A stretch of DNA of 64,000 nucleotides from Desulfobacteraceae bacterium (GTDB taxonomy: Bacteria > Desulfobacterota > Desulfobacteria > Desulfobacterales > JAABSP01). Where the stretch lies: assembly GCA_011390345.1 (NCBI GenBank), contig JAABSP010000004.1, positions 37,171 to 101,170 of the forward strand, written 5' to 3'. Position 1 is the stretch's first letter. Each line of letters starts with the position of its first letter. A model generated the notes under the pieces. The model searched no databases, had not been told where the DNA came from, and saw only the letters and a program-made list of their open reading frames with translations. The position numbers and the translations under genes are program-made. Below, one piece after another: positions 8,669 to 17,903 of this stretch.

Positions 8669-8733
8669 TTCAGGCCATGGGCTTTTGGCGGCTGCACATA
8701 AAAAATACTGCTGCCCCATGCTCATGGCCTGAA
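8669..8733 (+). repeat. Long inverted repeat in the leader of the M23 gene
   Basis: Arms TTCAGGCCATG (8669-8679) and CATGGCCTGAA (8723-8733) pair perfectly over 11 bp around a 43-nt loop, ending 34 bp before the start codon. No T-run follows, so it is not a normal terminator. It could be a structured 5' leader or a DNA-binding site. Confidence 0.55.
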
Positions 8734-8767
8734 CCGTCTCAATCAACAAAAATGGAAGATATCATAT

Positions 8768-10084
8768 ATGTCAAGAATCAATCGGTATATCTTCAGCATC
8801 ACCTTTATGCTGCTCGCTTTTCCATCCTCCTGCGGCCTATTTCACTTTGAAAATAATCTGCTGGCCTATTCGCCCCCTGCCAAACCGGTCCGAAAACCGG
8901 TTATCCCGCTTCCGACCGCACTCGATACCCAGGATACCACCGTGATTCGAAAGGCGGTTCAGCCGGGAGACAGTATCTCAAAAATTCTGAAGAGCTATGG
9001 GACTCCCTACTCCCGCATCCATGAGGTGATCGGCAAATCCCAAGGGATCTTCGATGTCCGGCGGATTCGTCCGGGAAAGCTCTATTACATTGTCAAAGAT
9101 GCCAAAAAGAAAAAGGATTTTCCGGTCCGATTTTTCGTATATGAGCGGTCGTTGCAGGAGAGCGTTGTCTTTGACATGGACGAGCCGGTAAGGGTCTACA
9201 TCTCCAGGAAACCGATTGAAACGAGAACCCGAACCGCAGAAGGGCGGATAGAATCCTCACTCTGGCAGGCATTCGATGATCAGGGGCTGCCGGAAGCGCT
9301 GGTCTCCCGCATCACCGGGATCTTTGCCTGGGAGATCGATTTTCGGCTCCTCAATACCGGAGATCAATTCAGCGTAATCTATGAGGAGGAGCATATCAAC
9401 AATAATCCGGTGGGCATCGGAGGGGTGAAAGCTGTTCGGCTCACCTGTGCGGGTAAGGATTATTACGCCTTTGCCTTCCGCAAGAATGACAAAGAATCGA
9501 TCGCCTACTACAATGATAAAGGACAGAATCTCCAGAAAGCATTCTTAAAGGCCCCGCTCAAATACACACGGGTCAGCTCTGGATTCTCCCGCAGCCGGCT
9601 GCATCCGATTCTCAATGTCTACAGACCCCATCTGGCCATCGATTATGCAGCCCCTGCGGGGACCCCGGTGATGAGCGTCGGTGACGGCCGGGTAGCCAGG
9701 ATCGCGTACAGCCGTTCCGCGGGAAAATACATAGAAATTCACCATGGTTCCAAATACCGCTCCCGGTATATCCATCTTTCCCGATATGCTGATGGAATCA
9801 AAGTCGGGATGAAGGTCGAGGGGGGAGATTGTATCGGCTATGTGGGCAGCACGGGCCTTGCTACGGGGCCGCATCTCGATTTTCGGTTCTGGGAGGAGGG
9901 ACGAGCGGTCGATTATTCCGATATGGAGCTGCCGAATGGCGATCCGGTAGGCTGGAGATCCCTTCCCCGATTCAATCGCTATATTGCGGGTCTGAAGCGG
10001 CAGCTTAACGAAGGGAGCCCATCTTTTGCTGCACAAGTTTCTCTTCCTTCAGAAGGTAATGACCGGCCGCAGATCATCAACTAA
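8768..10084 (+). CDS. M23 family (LytM-type) peptidoglycan endopeptidase
   Basis: 438 residues with an N-terminal export signal; a Cys in PSSCG could be a weak lipobox. The N-terminal half resembles OapA/LysM-like regions (VQPGDSISKILKSYG, followed by FDVRRIRPGKLYYIVKD). The C-terminal metallopeptidase domain has zinc ligands His288 and Asp292 in PHLAIDYAAPAGTPV and His369 in GPHLDFRFWE, so it looks active. Such DD-endopeptidases open crosslinks for cell-wall growth. The gene has its own promoter and a hairpin leader. It converges on the exoprotein gene with only 20 bp between stops. Confidence 0.9.
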   Translation: MSRINRYIFSITFMLLAFPSSCGLFHFENNLLAYSPPAKPVRKPVIPLPTALDTQDTTVIRKAVQPGDSISKILKSYGTPYSRIHEVIGKSQGIFDVRRIRPGKLYYIVKDAKKKKDFPVRFFVYERSLQESVVFDMDEPVRVYISRKPIETRTRTAEGRIESSLWQAFDDQGLPEALVSRITGIFAWEIDFRLLNTGDQFSVIYEEEHINNNPVGIGGVKAVRLTCAGKDYYAFAFRKNDKESIAYYNDKGQNLQKAFLKAPLKYTRVSSGFSRSRLHPILNVYRPHLAIDYAAPAGTPVMSVGDGRVARIAYSRSAGKYIEIHHGSKYRSRYIHLSRYADGIKVGMKVEGGDCIGYVGSTGLATGPHLDFRFWEEGRAVDYSDMELPNGDPVGWRSLPRFNRYIAGLKRQLNEGSPSFAAQVSLPSEGNDRPQIIN

Positions 10085-10104
10085 TGCGTTCCCAAGAGAT
10101 CTTT

Positions 10105-13100
10105 TCAGCGCAGACAGCCCTCCTTTTCAGCATCGGGACAGGGGATCGGATTTGAAAGGATTCCGGAAAAGGGCAGCGGAGCAATTTCCCGTCCTTGTAC
10201 AATGAAACGGCTGATATCCCCTTCACCAGTGCGAGCGGTGCAGGGATCTGTCAGCCATTTCGCGGCATCCAGAAAATTGGCCGGAAGCACCGTCAGGCTG
10301 CCGGTCATATCCACTTCCGGAGATTCAATATTCACCATCCCGTCGATGCCGAGGTGCGAAGAGGCGTCGACCGCGCTGTCGGGCGATGAGAGGAAATAGT
10401 CGCTGCTGATCCGGATATTGCCGCCGGTTCCCTCCCATGCCCTGGCGATGATCCGGCTCCGGTTCAGGATAACGAATTCCGGCTTTTGAATGATGATATC
10501 GCCGCCGTTGCCCTCGCCGTACTGGACGCTGGTGGTGATCCGGCCGTCCAGGAGATAGAGCCGGTCATCGACTGCGATCTCCATCGCGCCGCCCCCGGCC
10601 TTCTCCGCAGAGGTGGATATCTGGCCGTTTTCCATAAGTGTCAGGTTGCCGGCGCTGATCCTGATCTCTCCTGCATCCCCGGCTGGAGCTTCCTTTTTTT
10701 CAGAAGAGGAATATATCCCGCTGATGAAGGTATCCGGGGCCTCGGGATTTCCCTCCTCGAATTCCTGCTGGCTTTCCAGGGGTGGAGCCGACGGAGTGCT
10801 GCTGCCGGATATCCGGATATTTTCCGATGCCCGGACTTCGATGCTGCCGCTTTTGCCGGGGCCCAGGGTGCTGCTGGTGATCCGGCCGCCGTCCGACAGG
10901 GTCAGGTCTCGGGTCTCAAGTTGAATACTCCCCCCTTTTCCGGCCGACTCCCCCTCCCCTTCGGACCTTGCAAAGATGCCGCTGGAGAAGCCGTCCCGGT
11001 TCTGGCCGTGGGGGTTGCCGCCGGTCAGAACCATCTCATCGGCGGTAATCTTTATCAATCCGCCGTCCCCGGTTCCGCGGGTGCCGGCCGTGACCCCTGC
11101 CCCGCCGGAGAAGCGGAGGGACTGGGCCTGAATCTCGATGTTGCCGGCCTCTTTGGCATACTCCTCGGTGCTGAGCGCGGAGGTGTAGATCCGGCTGGCA
11201 AAGCCGTCGCGGTCCGTTCCGGAAAAATCGACCGAGCGGGCGCTGATCCGCACATCACCGCCCCGGCCACCGCCGTCTGAAGTGTTGCCGATCCATCCGC
11301 CGTCGGCAAAGATCAGCGTTCCGGTTTGGATGGCCACATCTCCCCCGCGTCCGGCATCTTCATCAGAACCGTCGGCTCTTGCGATGATCCCGCTGCCCTG
11401 GCCGTCTTCATCATAACCGGTAAACCGAACCGAATCCGCAGCTCGAATCGAGACATCTCCGCCGCGGCCAGTGCCAAAGGTGGAGCTGTCTATGAGTGCG
11501 CCGTCCGCTAAGGAGAGATCGCCGGTTTCAATGGCCACATTCCCGGCATCCCTGGAATAGCTGGTCTCTGCACTGACGAGGATGCGGGAGCCGAGGCCGT
11601 CGCCGTCGTTTCCGGAAAGCCGGGTCCAACCCGGTGCGGTGATGGTAACCGCCCCGCCCCCTCCGCCGCCGTAGGATGCGCTTTCGATGACCGAGCCGTC
11701 CCCCAGCGCGAAATTTCTTGTTTGGATGGCGATGTTTCCGGCATCCCCGGCCTCATCATATTCCTCCCCTTCGGCACGGGTGTAGATACCGCTGCCCTGG
11801 CCGTATTCATCGGTTCCCGAGAATCGAACAGATGAAGCCGTCTCCACGGTCACATCTCCGCCCCGGCCTCCGCCGTAGGAGGAGGAGCCGATCTGCGCGC
11901 CGTCCGTCAGTTCAAGCTGATCCCCTTCCAGATGGATGATCCCGGCATCGCCTGCATCCGCGTCCCACCCTTCGGTGCTGGCCAGTACACTGCTGCCGCC
12001 GCCTGCAATTGCGATCCTCAGCCCCTTGAGCCGGATAGAGCCCGCGTCTCCGCCGCCCCAGGTTGCGCTGGTGATGACCCCTCCCTCCGCAACGGTTATA
12101 TCGGGAGCCTCCAGACGGATCTCTCCCGAATCTCCGCTATCATAATCCTCCCCCAGAGAACTCGAGGAGAGGCCGCTGGAACGCATCTCCCCGGAAGGGG
12201 CATCGGGATTTTCGCCGGAGATGAGAATCGAATCCCCTGCGGTCAGGGTTACGCTCCCCCCCCTGCCGGGCCCCCCGGTGCTCGCGGTGACGCCGCCGCC
12301 GTCGGTAAAGGAGATAGATCCGGCATTGATTTCGATATTTCCCGCATCCCCGGCATCTTCATCCTCACCGAGCGCGGAGGTGTAGATCCGGCCCGCATAG
12401 CCGTTTGCATCCGTGCCCGAAAACCGGACCGCGCCTGCTCCCCCGATGGTCACATTTCCGCCGCTTCCGGGGCCGTCTGAGGTGTTGCCGATCCAGCCGC
12501 CGTCGGTCAGGGTCAGATCCCCGGTTTCAATAAGGATATCTCCGCCGTCTCCGGCATCTTCATCGGGGCCGTCGGCCCGGGCGATCATCCCGCTCCCCTG
12601 TCCGCTCCCGTCGAAACCGGAAAGGGAGACCAGGCTGTTGGCCCGGATGGTGATATCTCCGCCCCTGCCGGGGCCGAAGGTGGAGGTGTCGATGAGTGCG
12701 CCGTCCGTCATCTCCAGCGCTTCGGCCTCGATCTGGATGGCGCCCGCGTCCTTGGCGTAATCGGTCTCCGCGCTCGTATTGATCCGGCTTCCGCTTCCCC
12801 GCTCTGATGTGCCGGAGAGGCCTACCACTGAGAGGGCCTTCAGGGTGATATCTCCGCCGCGCCCGCCGCCAAAGGAAGCAGCCTCCAGCACCGCGCCGTC
12901 ATCGAGATGGATTCGATCGGCCTCGATATGAATATCCCCGGCATCTCCGGCCTCTTCATATTCCTCTCCGGAGGCCCCGGTTCGAATCCCCGCGGTTCCG
13001 CCGAAGGAATCGCTGCCCGAAAAGAATATCCCCTCTGAAGCCTGGATGGATACGGACGCGGCATCTCCGTTTCCGTAGCTCTCGGCATAGATGCTCCCGC

Positions 13101-13923
13101 CGTTTGTAAAATCCGCGCTTCTGGCCTTAATATCCACCTTGCCGCCGTCCGTGTCGCCTTCGGTCTCGGCCCAGAGGGCGCCGCCATCCACAACCAGTTC
13201 TCCGCCCCGGATGTAGATCGATCCCGCCCCTTCGCCGCTCACATCGATCCGGCCCCCCACAAGGTCGATCCGCTCCCCTGCGGAAAGCTTCACTTCTCCC
13301 TCGCCGGCCTGCAGACCTCCCCGGATCTCGATGCGGCCGGCTTCGATGCCGATCTTTTCTCCGGTCGGAACCGATAACTCGCCGTCAACCCTTACCAAAG
13401 CCGAAGCCGAAGCCGACCCCTCCCCCAGAAAGCCGAAATCGGCCGGGGGAGCAGTCGAAAGGAATTCCCCCTGAACCGGTTCGGCATAGAACCGATCAAT
13501 CTCCCCCAGCTTCAGATGATCTGCGGTGGAGGCGTAAAATGATCCCGTAAGATCGAGCCCTGCATTGGGGCCGAAAACCATGCCGGCCGGATTGAGCAGG
13601 TAAAGATTCGCACCCGGAACCGTGGATCGGAGAATGCCGTCTATCGAGGAGACGGCTCCGTCCGTGACCCGTCCGATGATATTTCCCACGGAATCGGGAC
13701 CGCTGAAGGTCGCGCTCCCGCCGGTCTCCACAGAGAACTTTCCGAAGCTGTGGAAGAGGTTGGCCCCGGCCTGCCGTCCCATCTCGGCAGATATCTCGTA
13801 ATCGGGCCCCGGCAATGTCCCGGCCTGTCCCATAGAGCCGTCCAGCGTTACCTGTCCATGAAGGATCGGGGAGAAAATGATCTGCGGTATGAAAGCGATT
13901 GCAAAAAGGAGAAGCCGAATCAT
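10105..13923 (-). CDS. Two-partner-secretion exoprotein (TpsA, filamentous haemagglutinin N-terminal domain)
   Basis: About 1272 residues; the ATG at 13923 is preferred because AAGGGTG sits six bases upstream. A signal peptide is followed by the TPS/haemagglutination-activity domain (residues about 25-190; NLFHSFGKFSVETGG, NIIGRVTDG, NLYLLNPAGMVFGPNAGLDLTGSFYAST). The body is a beta-helix of about 15 units of some 67 residues with the theme GDAGNIxI, DGAxIxSST, GRGGDV, SGTD. A six-unit block is duplicated with a 1200-bp period. The C-terminus has a Cys pair (DPCTART, IPCPDAE) typical of the family. The TpsB outer-membrane transporter it needs is not in this window. A 40-bp gap separates it from the NYN gene upstream. 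Confidence 0.9.
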   Translation of the reverse strand: MIRLLLFAIAFIPQIIFSPILHGQVTLDGSMGQAGTLPGPDYEISAEMGRQAGANLFHSFGKFSVETGGSATFSGPDSVGNIIGRVTDGAVSSIDGILRSTVPGANLYLLNPAGMVFGPNAGLDLTGSFYASTADHLKLGEIDRFYAEPVQGEFLSTAPPADFGFLGEGSASASALVRVDGELSVPTGEKIGIEAGRIEIRGGLQAGEGEVKLSAGERIDLVGGRIDVSGEGAGSIYIRGGELVVDGGALWAETEGDTDGGKVDIKARSADFTNGGSIYAESYGNGDAASVSIQASEGIFFSGSDSFGGTAGIRTGASGEEYEEAGDAGDIHIEADRIHLDDGAVLEAASFGGGRGGDITLKALSVVGLSGTSERGSGSRINTSAETDYAKDAGAIQIEAEALEMTDGALIDTSTFGPGRGGDITIRANSLVSLSGFDGSGQGSGMIARADGPDEDAGDGGDILIETGDLTLTDGGWIGNTSDGPGSGGNVTIGGAGAVRFSGTDANGYAGRIYTSALGEDEDAGDAGNIEINAGSISFTDGGGVTASTGGPGRGGSVTLTAGDSILISGENPDAPSGEMRSSGLSSSSLGEDYDSGDSGEIRLEAPDITVAEGGVITSATWGGGDAGSIRLKGLRIAIAGGGSSVLASTEGWDADAGDAGIIHLEGDQLELTDGAQIGSSSYGGGRGGDVTVETASSVRFSGTDEYGQGSGIYTRAEGEEYDEAGDAGNIAIQTRNFALGDGSVIESASYGGGGGGAVTITAPGWTRLSGNDGDGLGSRILVSAETSYSRDAGNVAIETGDLSLADGALIDSSTFGTGRGGDVSIRAADSVRFTGYDEDGQGSGIIARADGSDEDAGRGGDVAIQTGTLIFADGGWIGNTSDGGGRGGDVRISARSVDFSGTDRDGFASRIYTSALSTEEYAKEAGNIEIQAQSLRFSGGAGVTAGTRGTGDGGLIKITADEMVLTGGNPHGQNRDGFSSGIFARSEGEGESAGKGGSIQLETRDLTLSDGGRITSSTLGPGKSGSIEVRASENIRISGSSTPSAPPLESQQEFEEGNPEAPDTFISGIYSSSEKKEAPAGDAGEIRISAGNLTLMENGQISTSAEKAGGGAMEIAVDDRLYLLDGRITTSVQYGEGNGGDIIIQKPEFVILNRSRIIARAWEGTGGNIRISSDYFLSSPDSAVDASSHLGIDGMVNIESPEVDMTGSLTVLPANFLDAAKWLTDPCTARTGEGDISRFIVQGREIAPLPFSGILSNPIPCPDAEKEGCLR
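11041..12960 (-). repeat. 1.2-kb internal tandem duplication in the exoprotein gene
   Basis: Landmark segments recur exactly 1200 bp apart: codons for GEEYxEAGDAG at 12951 and 11751, for SAETxYxxDAG at 12761 and 11561, and for GGWIGNTSDG at 12481 and 11281. The offset near 12288/11091 is 1197. The two copies are diverged but collinear, so a block of about 400 residues was duplicated as a unit. Confidence 0.8.
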
Positions 13924-13984
13924 CCGATGCACCCTTATTGTCATATTGTCATGCCGATTTGATTTTATATCTTTGACTTGCGCT

Positions 13985-14782
13985 TCATTCCCCTCTGAAG
14001 TTCTTGTTCTGCCAGTTCAGAATGGAAATGTTTGCGGCCTTGAACTTCCCGTCCTCCTGGCGGATCAGGTCGAACTCCAGGATGGTCTCGCTGGCCTTGA
14101 GGTTTGCAAAGGTATCGTTGTCGATGGAGGGCTCGAACTCATTGATGTGGCAGAAGACATCGGTCTGAATGTCGTGGATCCCCAGACCGGTCCTAAGCGA
14201 AATAAAGCCGAATCCCCGCTCCTCATAGAGGGCATACATCACCCCCCGGGTCCGTTCCCGATCCCGCTCTCCGTAGGGGACGGGAATAAGGCCCGGAACG
14301 AGAAAGCCGGAGAAGAAATAGTCCACCTCCCGCTTCAGATCGTGGCTGGTGTTGGCAAAGGAGACCAGATCCACACGCTTTCCCCGGTTCTGCAGGGCAC
14401 GGACCAGGCGCAGGAAATCCCCGTCCCCGCTGCCGAGGAGGATATAGTCGAGGTTGTCAGACTGCACCATTGCATCCACAGCGAGGTCTAGATCCGCGTT
14501 TGCCTTTAAAATAATGTCTCCGGACTCATCCCGATACCGTTTGACGATCTTGAGCACCAGATGGAACCCGTTCCGCCGGATCGCGTTCCGGTACTCCTCG
14601 TTTCGGCGCCTGAAATCATAGTCGCTCGCCTCCCGCTCCAGATCCCGGGCCAGATACGCGTTGGCCCGAAGCACCGTCGCATTCTGCGCCTTCACCAGAT
14701 CGGTGAGCACATTGTAGCGCATTCCCCAGCCGCCATTGCGGCTTAAATTCTCGATATCCATAAAAATTCCGGCTTTCAGCAT
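13985..14782 (-). CDS. NYN-domain (LabA/DUF88-like) protein with cold-shock-like C-terminus
   Basis: 265 residues. The N-terminal PIN-like NYN domain has acidic residues at the expected sites (GIFMDIENL, ANADLDLAVDAM, LLGSGDGDFLRLVRAL), the pattern of metal-dependent ribonucleases. The C-terminus (GVMYALYEERGFGFISLRT, DVFCHINEF) resembles a cold-shock RNA-binding fold, so it is probably an RNA-binding nuclease. The ATG is clear. The upstream intergenic contains tandem 14-bp repeats. Substrate and biological role are unknown. Confidence 0.8.
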   Translation of the reverse strand: MLKAGIFMDIENLSRNGGWGMRYNVLTDLVKAQNATVLRANAYLARDLEREASDYDFRRRNEEYRNAIRRNGFHLVLKIVKRYRDESGDIILKANADLDLAVDAMVQSDNLDYILLGSGDGDFLRLVRALQNRGKRVDLVSFANTSHDLKREVDYFFSGFLVPGLIPVPYGERDRERTRGVMYALYEERGFGFISLRTGLGIHDIQTDVFCHINEFEPSIDNDTFANLKASETILEFDLIRQEDGKFKAANISILNWQNKNFRGE

Positions 14783-14818
14783 TCTCTTCCTTTCAAGAGC
14801 CTCATCCTCTTTCCCCTT

Positions 14819-14860
14819 TATTATCCGAATACTATTATAAGACTACTATTATCCGACTAC
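14819..14860. repeat. Three tandem 14-bp units upstream of the NYN gene
   Basis: TATTATCCGAATAC, TATTATAAGACTAC and TATTATCCGACTAC follow each other without a gap. They lie 37 bp upstream of the NYN start, where its promoter should be. Confidence 0.8.
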
Positions 14861-14961
14861 CTTATTTACCTTATTCCTATTCCCTTATGTAGCACAAGAA
14901 AAAATCTGCCGAGAAAAAGCTTTTTCCTCCGGACCTTGATCCCGGGCCCATTCGATCTATA

Positions 14962-15000
14962 TTTTATCAAAGCATCTTAATTTTATCAAAAGCACCTTAA
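14962..15000. repeat. Tandem 19/20-bp direct repeat
   Basis: TTTTATCAAAGCATCTTAA (14962-14980) is followed directly by TTTTATCAAAAGCACCTTAA (14981-15000), about 60 bp before the SpoIIAA-like start. Confidence 0.8.
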
Positions 15001-15058
15001 AAATGTTTGCTCGAAAATCTATCCCAACCGCATCACATGCCCATAAGGAGGAACTTTC

Positions 15059-15421
15059 ATGTATGAGAAAATCAGAGCCCTGGACGGCAATTTTGTAGGG
15101 TACCGGATCACCGGAACCCTGTCGAAGAAGGAGATGAAAACGATCTCCGAGGATATTGAAAAGGGGATCGCAGCCAGGGGAAAGGTTCGGCTGATGATCG
15201 TGGTGGAGCCCTACTCGGATATCACCATCGGCGCGGATGCGCTCTATGAAAACCTCAAGTTCGTCATGCCCTATACCGACAGGATCGAGAAGCTGGCCCT
15301 GGTGAGCCAGGATGCGTCCGAGAAGACCTACATGGCGATCTTCGGCCTCTTCTCCGGCATTGAGATCGAACATTTCGACCGGAGCCGGTATGAAGCAGCC
15401 CTCCAGTGGATCGGGAAATAG
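15059..15421 (+). CDS. SpoIIAA-like (STAS-related) protein
   Basis: 120 residues matching the SpoIIAA-like family: an N-terminal strand region (GNFVGYRITGTLSKKEMKTI), a central RLMIVVEPYSDITIGADALYENLKF and the C-terminal EHFDRSRYEAALQWI. Members are small cytoplasmic proteins with a STAS fold, possibly lipid- or membrane-associated; no enzyme activity is established. A strong AAGGAGG precedes the ATG. It appears monocistronic, followed by a hairpin. Confidence 0.8.
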   Translation: MYEKIRALDGNFVGYRITGTLSKKEMKTISEDIEKGIAARGKVRLMIVVEPYSDITIGADALYENLKFVMPYTDRIEKLALVSQDASEKTYMAIFGLFSGIEIEHFDRSRYEAALQWIGK

Positions 15422-15424
15422 AAA

Positions 15425-15441
15425 AAGCCCTTTGAGGGCTT
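15425..15441 (+). terminator. Hairpin after the SpoIIAA-like gene
   Basis: AAGCCCT-TTG-AGGGCTT starts four bases past the stop codon. No proper T-run follows, so termination may be weak. The rest of 15422-15755 (334 bp) holds no gene that I can support; near its end are an inverted repeat and the next ribosome-binding site. Confidence 0.5.
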
Positions 15442-15705
15442 CATGGAGCTTTTGATCCATCCTTTTGAATCTCTCGGTAAAGGCCCTGTCTTCTTCGGAT
15501 TCGGGGCCTCATCAAACCGATGGAAATCCCCTCCCGAATGCGGCCCGGTTCTTCTGCCATCCTTTCCGTTTCATCCTCTCCTTTTTATCCTCACCTCTGC
15601 TGCAGGAGTGCATCCTGTAAAACATGAACTATTTTTGTTTTTCATGCAAGAGGATTTCGGAAAAAACTTGATTTTCCGCCCATATCCATTTAACACTACA
15701 GGTGT

Positions 15706-15725
15706 CGGTCAATGATCCATGACCG
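15706..15725. repeat. Operator-like inverted repeat before the Dabb gene
   Basis: CGGTCA-8 bp-TGACCG, 30 bp before the start codon. The symmetry and position suggest a repressor or activator site for the next gene. Confidence 0.45.
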
Positions 15726-15755
15726 GTATAGAATCTAATTAAAGGAGGTAATGCG

Positions 15756-16055
15756 ATGCTCGTTCACACGGTACTTTTTTGGCTGAGGGAAGACCTGACG
15801 GAAGAGGAGTTCAAAGAATTCCGCAGGGGTCTGGAGCCCCTGAGAAGCATCGTCTACACCAAGGCGGCCTATGTGGGCACGCCGGCCAGGACAGAGGAGA
15901 GACCCACCATCGACAACACCTACAGCGTGGCGATTACGCTGATTTTCGAAAACATCGCAGACCATGACAGCTATCAGATTCATCCGATGCACAAGGCATT
16001 TTTGAATCGTTTCAAAACCTACTGGACAAAGGTACTCATCTACGACTTCGATTAG
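15756..16055 (+). CDS. Dabb (stress-responsive alpha/beta barrel) family protein
   Basis: 99 residues with the Dabb pattern: MLVHTVLFWLREDLTEEEFKEF at the N-terminus, a central SVAITLIFENIADHDSYQIHPMHKAF and a short C-terminus. The His in the first strand and in YQIHPMH are typical. The domain forms ferredoxin-like dimers; some members are cyclases or degradative enzymes, but most are uncharacterised. AAAGGAGG precedes the ATG. Confidence 0.85.
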   Translation: MLVHTVLFWLREDLTEEEFKEFRRGLEPLRSIVYTKAAYVGTPARTEERPTIDNTYSVAITLIFENIADHDSYQIHPMHKAFLNRFKTYWTKVLIYDFD

Positions 16056-16120
16056 ACGAACATCCCATCCGGTAAAGAATCAGCAAACCTTCCAACCGAA
16101 AAGGTGGTCAAAAAAAATTT

Positions 16121-17794
16121 ATGGCATCCGTACCCTCAAATTTCATCCGAAACATCATCCAGCGGGATCAGAAATATTACAAACATTTCGGCCGGGTGGC
16201 CACCCGGTTTCCGCCGGAGCCAAATGGCTATCTCCATCTGGGTCATGCCAAATCGATCTGCTTGAACTTCGGCCTGGCCGCGGAGTTCGGCGGAACCTGC
16301 AACCTCCGGTATGACGATACCAACCCGGCCAGGGAGGAGCTGGAGTATGTGGAGTCGATCAAAGCCGATGTCCGCTGGCTCGGCTTTGACTGGGAGGGTA
16401 GAGAGTACTATGCCTCCGACTATTTCGAGCAGCTCTACGATTTTGCGGTTCAACTGATCCAGGAGGGGAAAGCCTATGTGGACTCCCTGAGCGCGGAAGA
16501 GATCCGGGAGCACCGGGGAACCCTGACGGAGCCGGGGAAGGAGAGCCCCTGCCGGAACCGGTCCGTGGAGGAGAATCTCGACCTCTTCCGAAGGATGCGA
16601 GACGGCGAGTTCGAAGACGGTGCGCATGTACTCAGGGCAAAGATCGACATGGCCTCCGGCAACATGAACCTGCGGGACCCGACGATCTACCGCATCCGAA
16701 AGGTGGCGCACCACCGAACCGGAGACCAGTGGTGCATCTATCCCATGTACGACTACACCCACTGCATTTCCGATTCCCTGGAGGGGATCACCCACTCCCT
16801 CTGCACACTGGAGTTCGAGGATCACCGGCCCCTCTACGACTGGGTGCTGGATGAACTCGCTGTCTATCATCCGCGGCAGATCGAGTTCGCACGGCTCAAC
16901 CTGAGCTTTACCGTATTGAGCAAGCGGAAGCTGATCCGGCTGGTGACGGAAGGCCATGTTAGCGGCTGGGACGATCCCCGGATGCCGACCATCCAGGGGG
17001 TGCGCCGAAGGGGATATCCGGCCGGAGCCATCAGGACCTTCTGCGACCGGATCGGCGTGGCCAAAAGAGACAGCGTTGTCGATTTCGCGCTGCTGGAACA
17101 CTGCGTCCGGGAGGATCTCAACAGAACCGCCCCGCGGGTCATGGGGGTGCTGCGGCCATTGAAGGTGGTCATCGAAAACTATCCCCAAGGGGAGAGCGAA
17201 GAGCTGGAGGCCATCAACAACCCCGAGGATGAAGGGATGGGAATCCGGAAGGTCCCCTTTTCAAGGGAGCTTTACATCGAGCAGGACGACTTCATGGAGA
17301 ACCCGCCCAAAAAATTCTTCCGGCTCGCGCCGGGCCGGGAGGTGCGGCTGCGGTATGCCTACTTCATCACCTGCAGGGATGTGATCCGGGATGAGAACGG
17401 CGAGATCACCGAGCTTCGCTGCACCTATGATCCGGAAACCCGGGGCGGGGACGCGCCCGACGGCCGCAAGGTCAAGGCGACCCTCCACTGGGTTTCGGCC
17501 CCCCATGCCGCGGATGCCGAGGTGCGCCTCTACGACCGCCTCTTCAACACCGAAAGCCCCGGGGCCGGAAAGGGGGATTTCATCGAGCATATCAACTCCG
17601 ATTCCCTGGAGGTCCTGACCGGCTGCAAGCTGGAGCCATCCCTTGCCGATGCTGCGCCCGAGAGCCGCTGCCAGTTCGAGCGGCTCGGATACTTCTGCGC
17701 GGATCTGCGGGACTGCCGGCCGGACCGGCTCGTCTTCAACCGGACCGTGCCGCTGCGGGACCCGTGGGCCAAGATCGCCAAGAAGAAGAAATAG
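16121..17794 (+). CDS. glnS: Glutaminyl-tRNA synthetase
   Basis: A 557-residue class I synthetase that charges tRNA-Gln in the cytoplasm. Diagnostic motifs: [21 protein letters not shown] (HIGH region), [14 protein letters not shown], the VLSKRKL (KMSKS) loop and the [18 protein letters not shown] region, followed by a full anticodon-binding beta-barrel domain. Length matches the family (about 550). The gene is followed by a strong terminator and stands apart from other translation genes. Confidence 0.97.
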   Translation: MASVPSNFIRNIIQRDQKYYKHFGRVATRFPPEPNGYLHLGHAKSICLNFGLAAEFGGTCNLRYDDTNPAREELEYVESIKADVRWLGFDWEGREYYASDYFEQLYDFAVQLIQEGKAYVDSLSAEEIREHRGTLTEPGKESPCRNRSVEENLDLFRRMRDGEFEDGAHVLRAKIDMASGNMNLRDPTIYRIRKVAHHRTGDQWCIYPMYDYTHCISDSLEGITHSLCTLEFEDHRPLYDWVLDELAVYHPRQIEFARLNLSFTVLSKRKLIRLVTEGHVSGWDDPRMPTIQGVRRRGYPAGAIRTFCDRIGVAKRDSVVDFALLEHCVREDLNRTAPRVMGVLRPLKVVIENYPQGESEELEAINNPEDEGMGIRKVPFSRELYIEQDDFMENPPKKFFRLAPGREVRLRYAYFITCRDVIRDENGEITELRCTYDPETRGGDAPDGRKVKATLHWVSAPHAADAEVRLYDRLFNTESPGAGKGDFIEHINSDSLEVLTGCKLEPSLADAAPESRCQFERLGYFCADLRDCRPDRLVFNRTVPLRDPWAKIAKKKK

Positions 17795-17825
17795 CGGCAG
17801 ATATTTTAACCAAAGGATCAAATTC

Positions 17826-17874
17826 AAGCGGCGGAAAGGATCGAAAAAAAGATCCCGACCGCCGCTTTTGTTTT
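17826..17874 (+). terminator. Terminator of glnS
   Basis: Outer stem AAGCGGCGG (17826-17834) pairs with CCGCCGCTT (17859-17867); inner stem GGATC/GATCC. It is followed by a T-rich run. It may also serve the converging dsbA-like gene. Confidence 0.85.
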
Positions 17875-17903
17875 CCTGGCCGATTGACTATATTTTTGAG
17901 ATG

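Noticed and set aside
10486..12760. Several long plus-strand reading frames opposite the exoprotein gene
   Set aside because: They are antisense shadows of a GC-rich repetitive gene; no family motifs or start signals.
15443..15715. 90-codon frame between the SpoIIAA-like and Dabb genes
   Set aside because: No ribosome-binding site, no recognisable motif, biased composition, and it crosses a hairpin.
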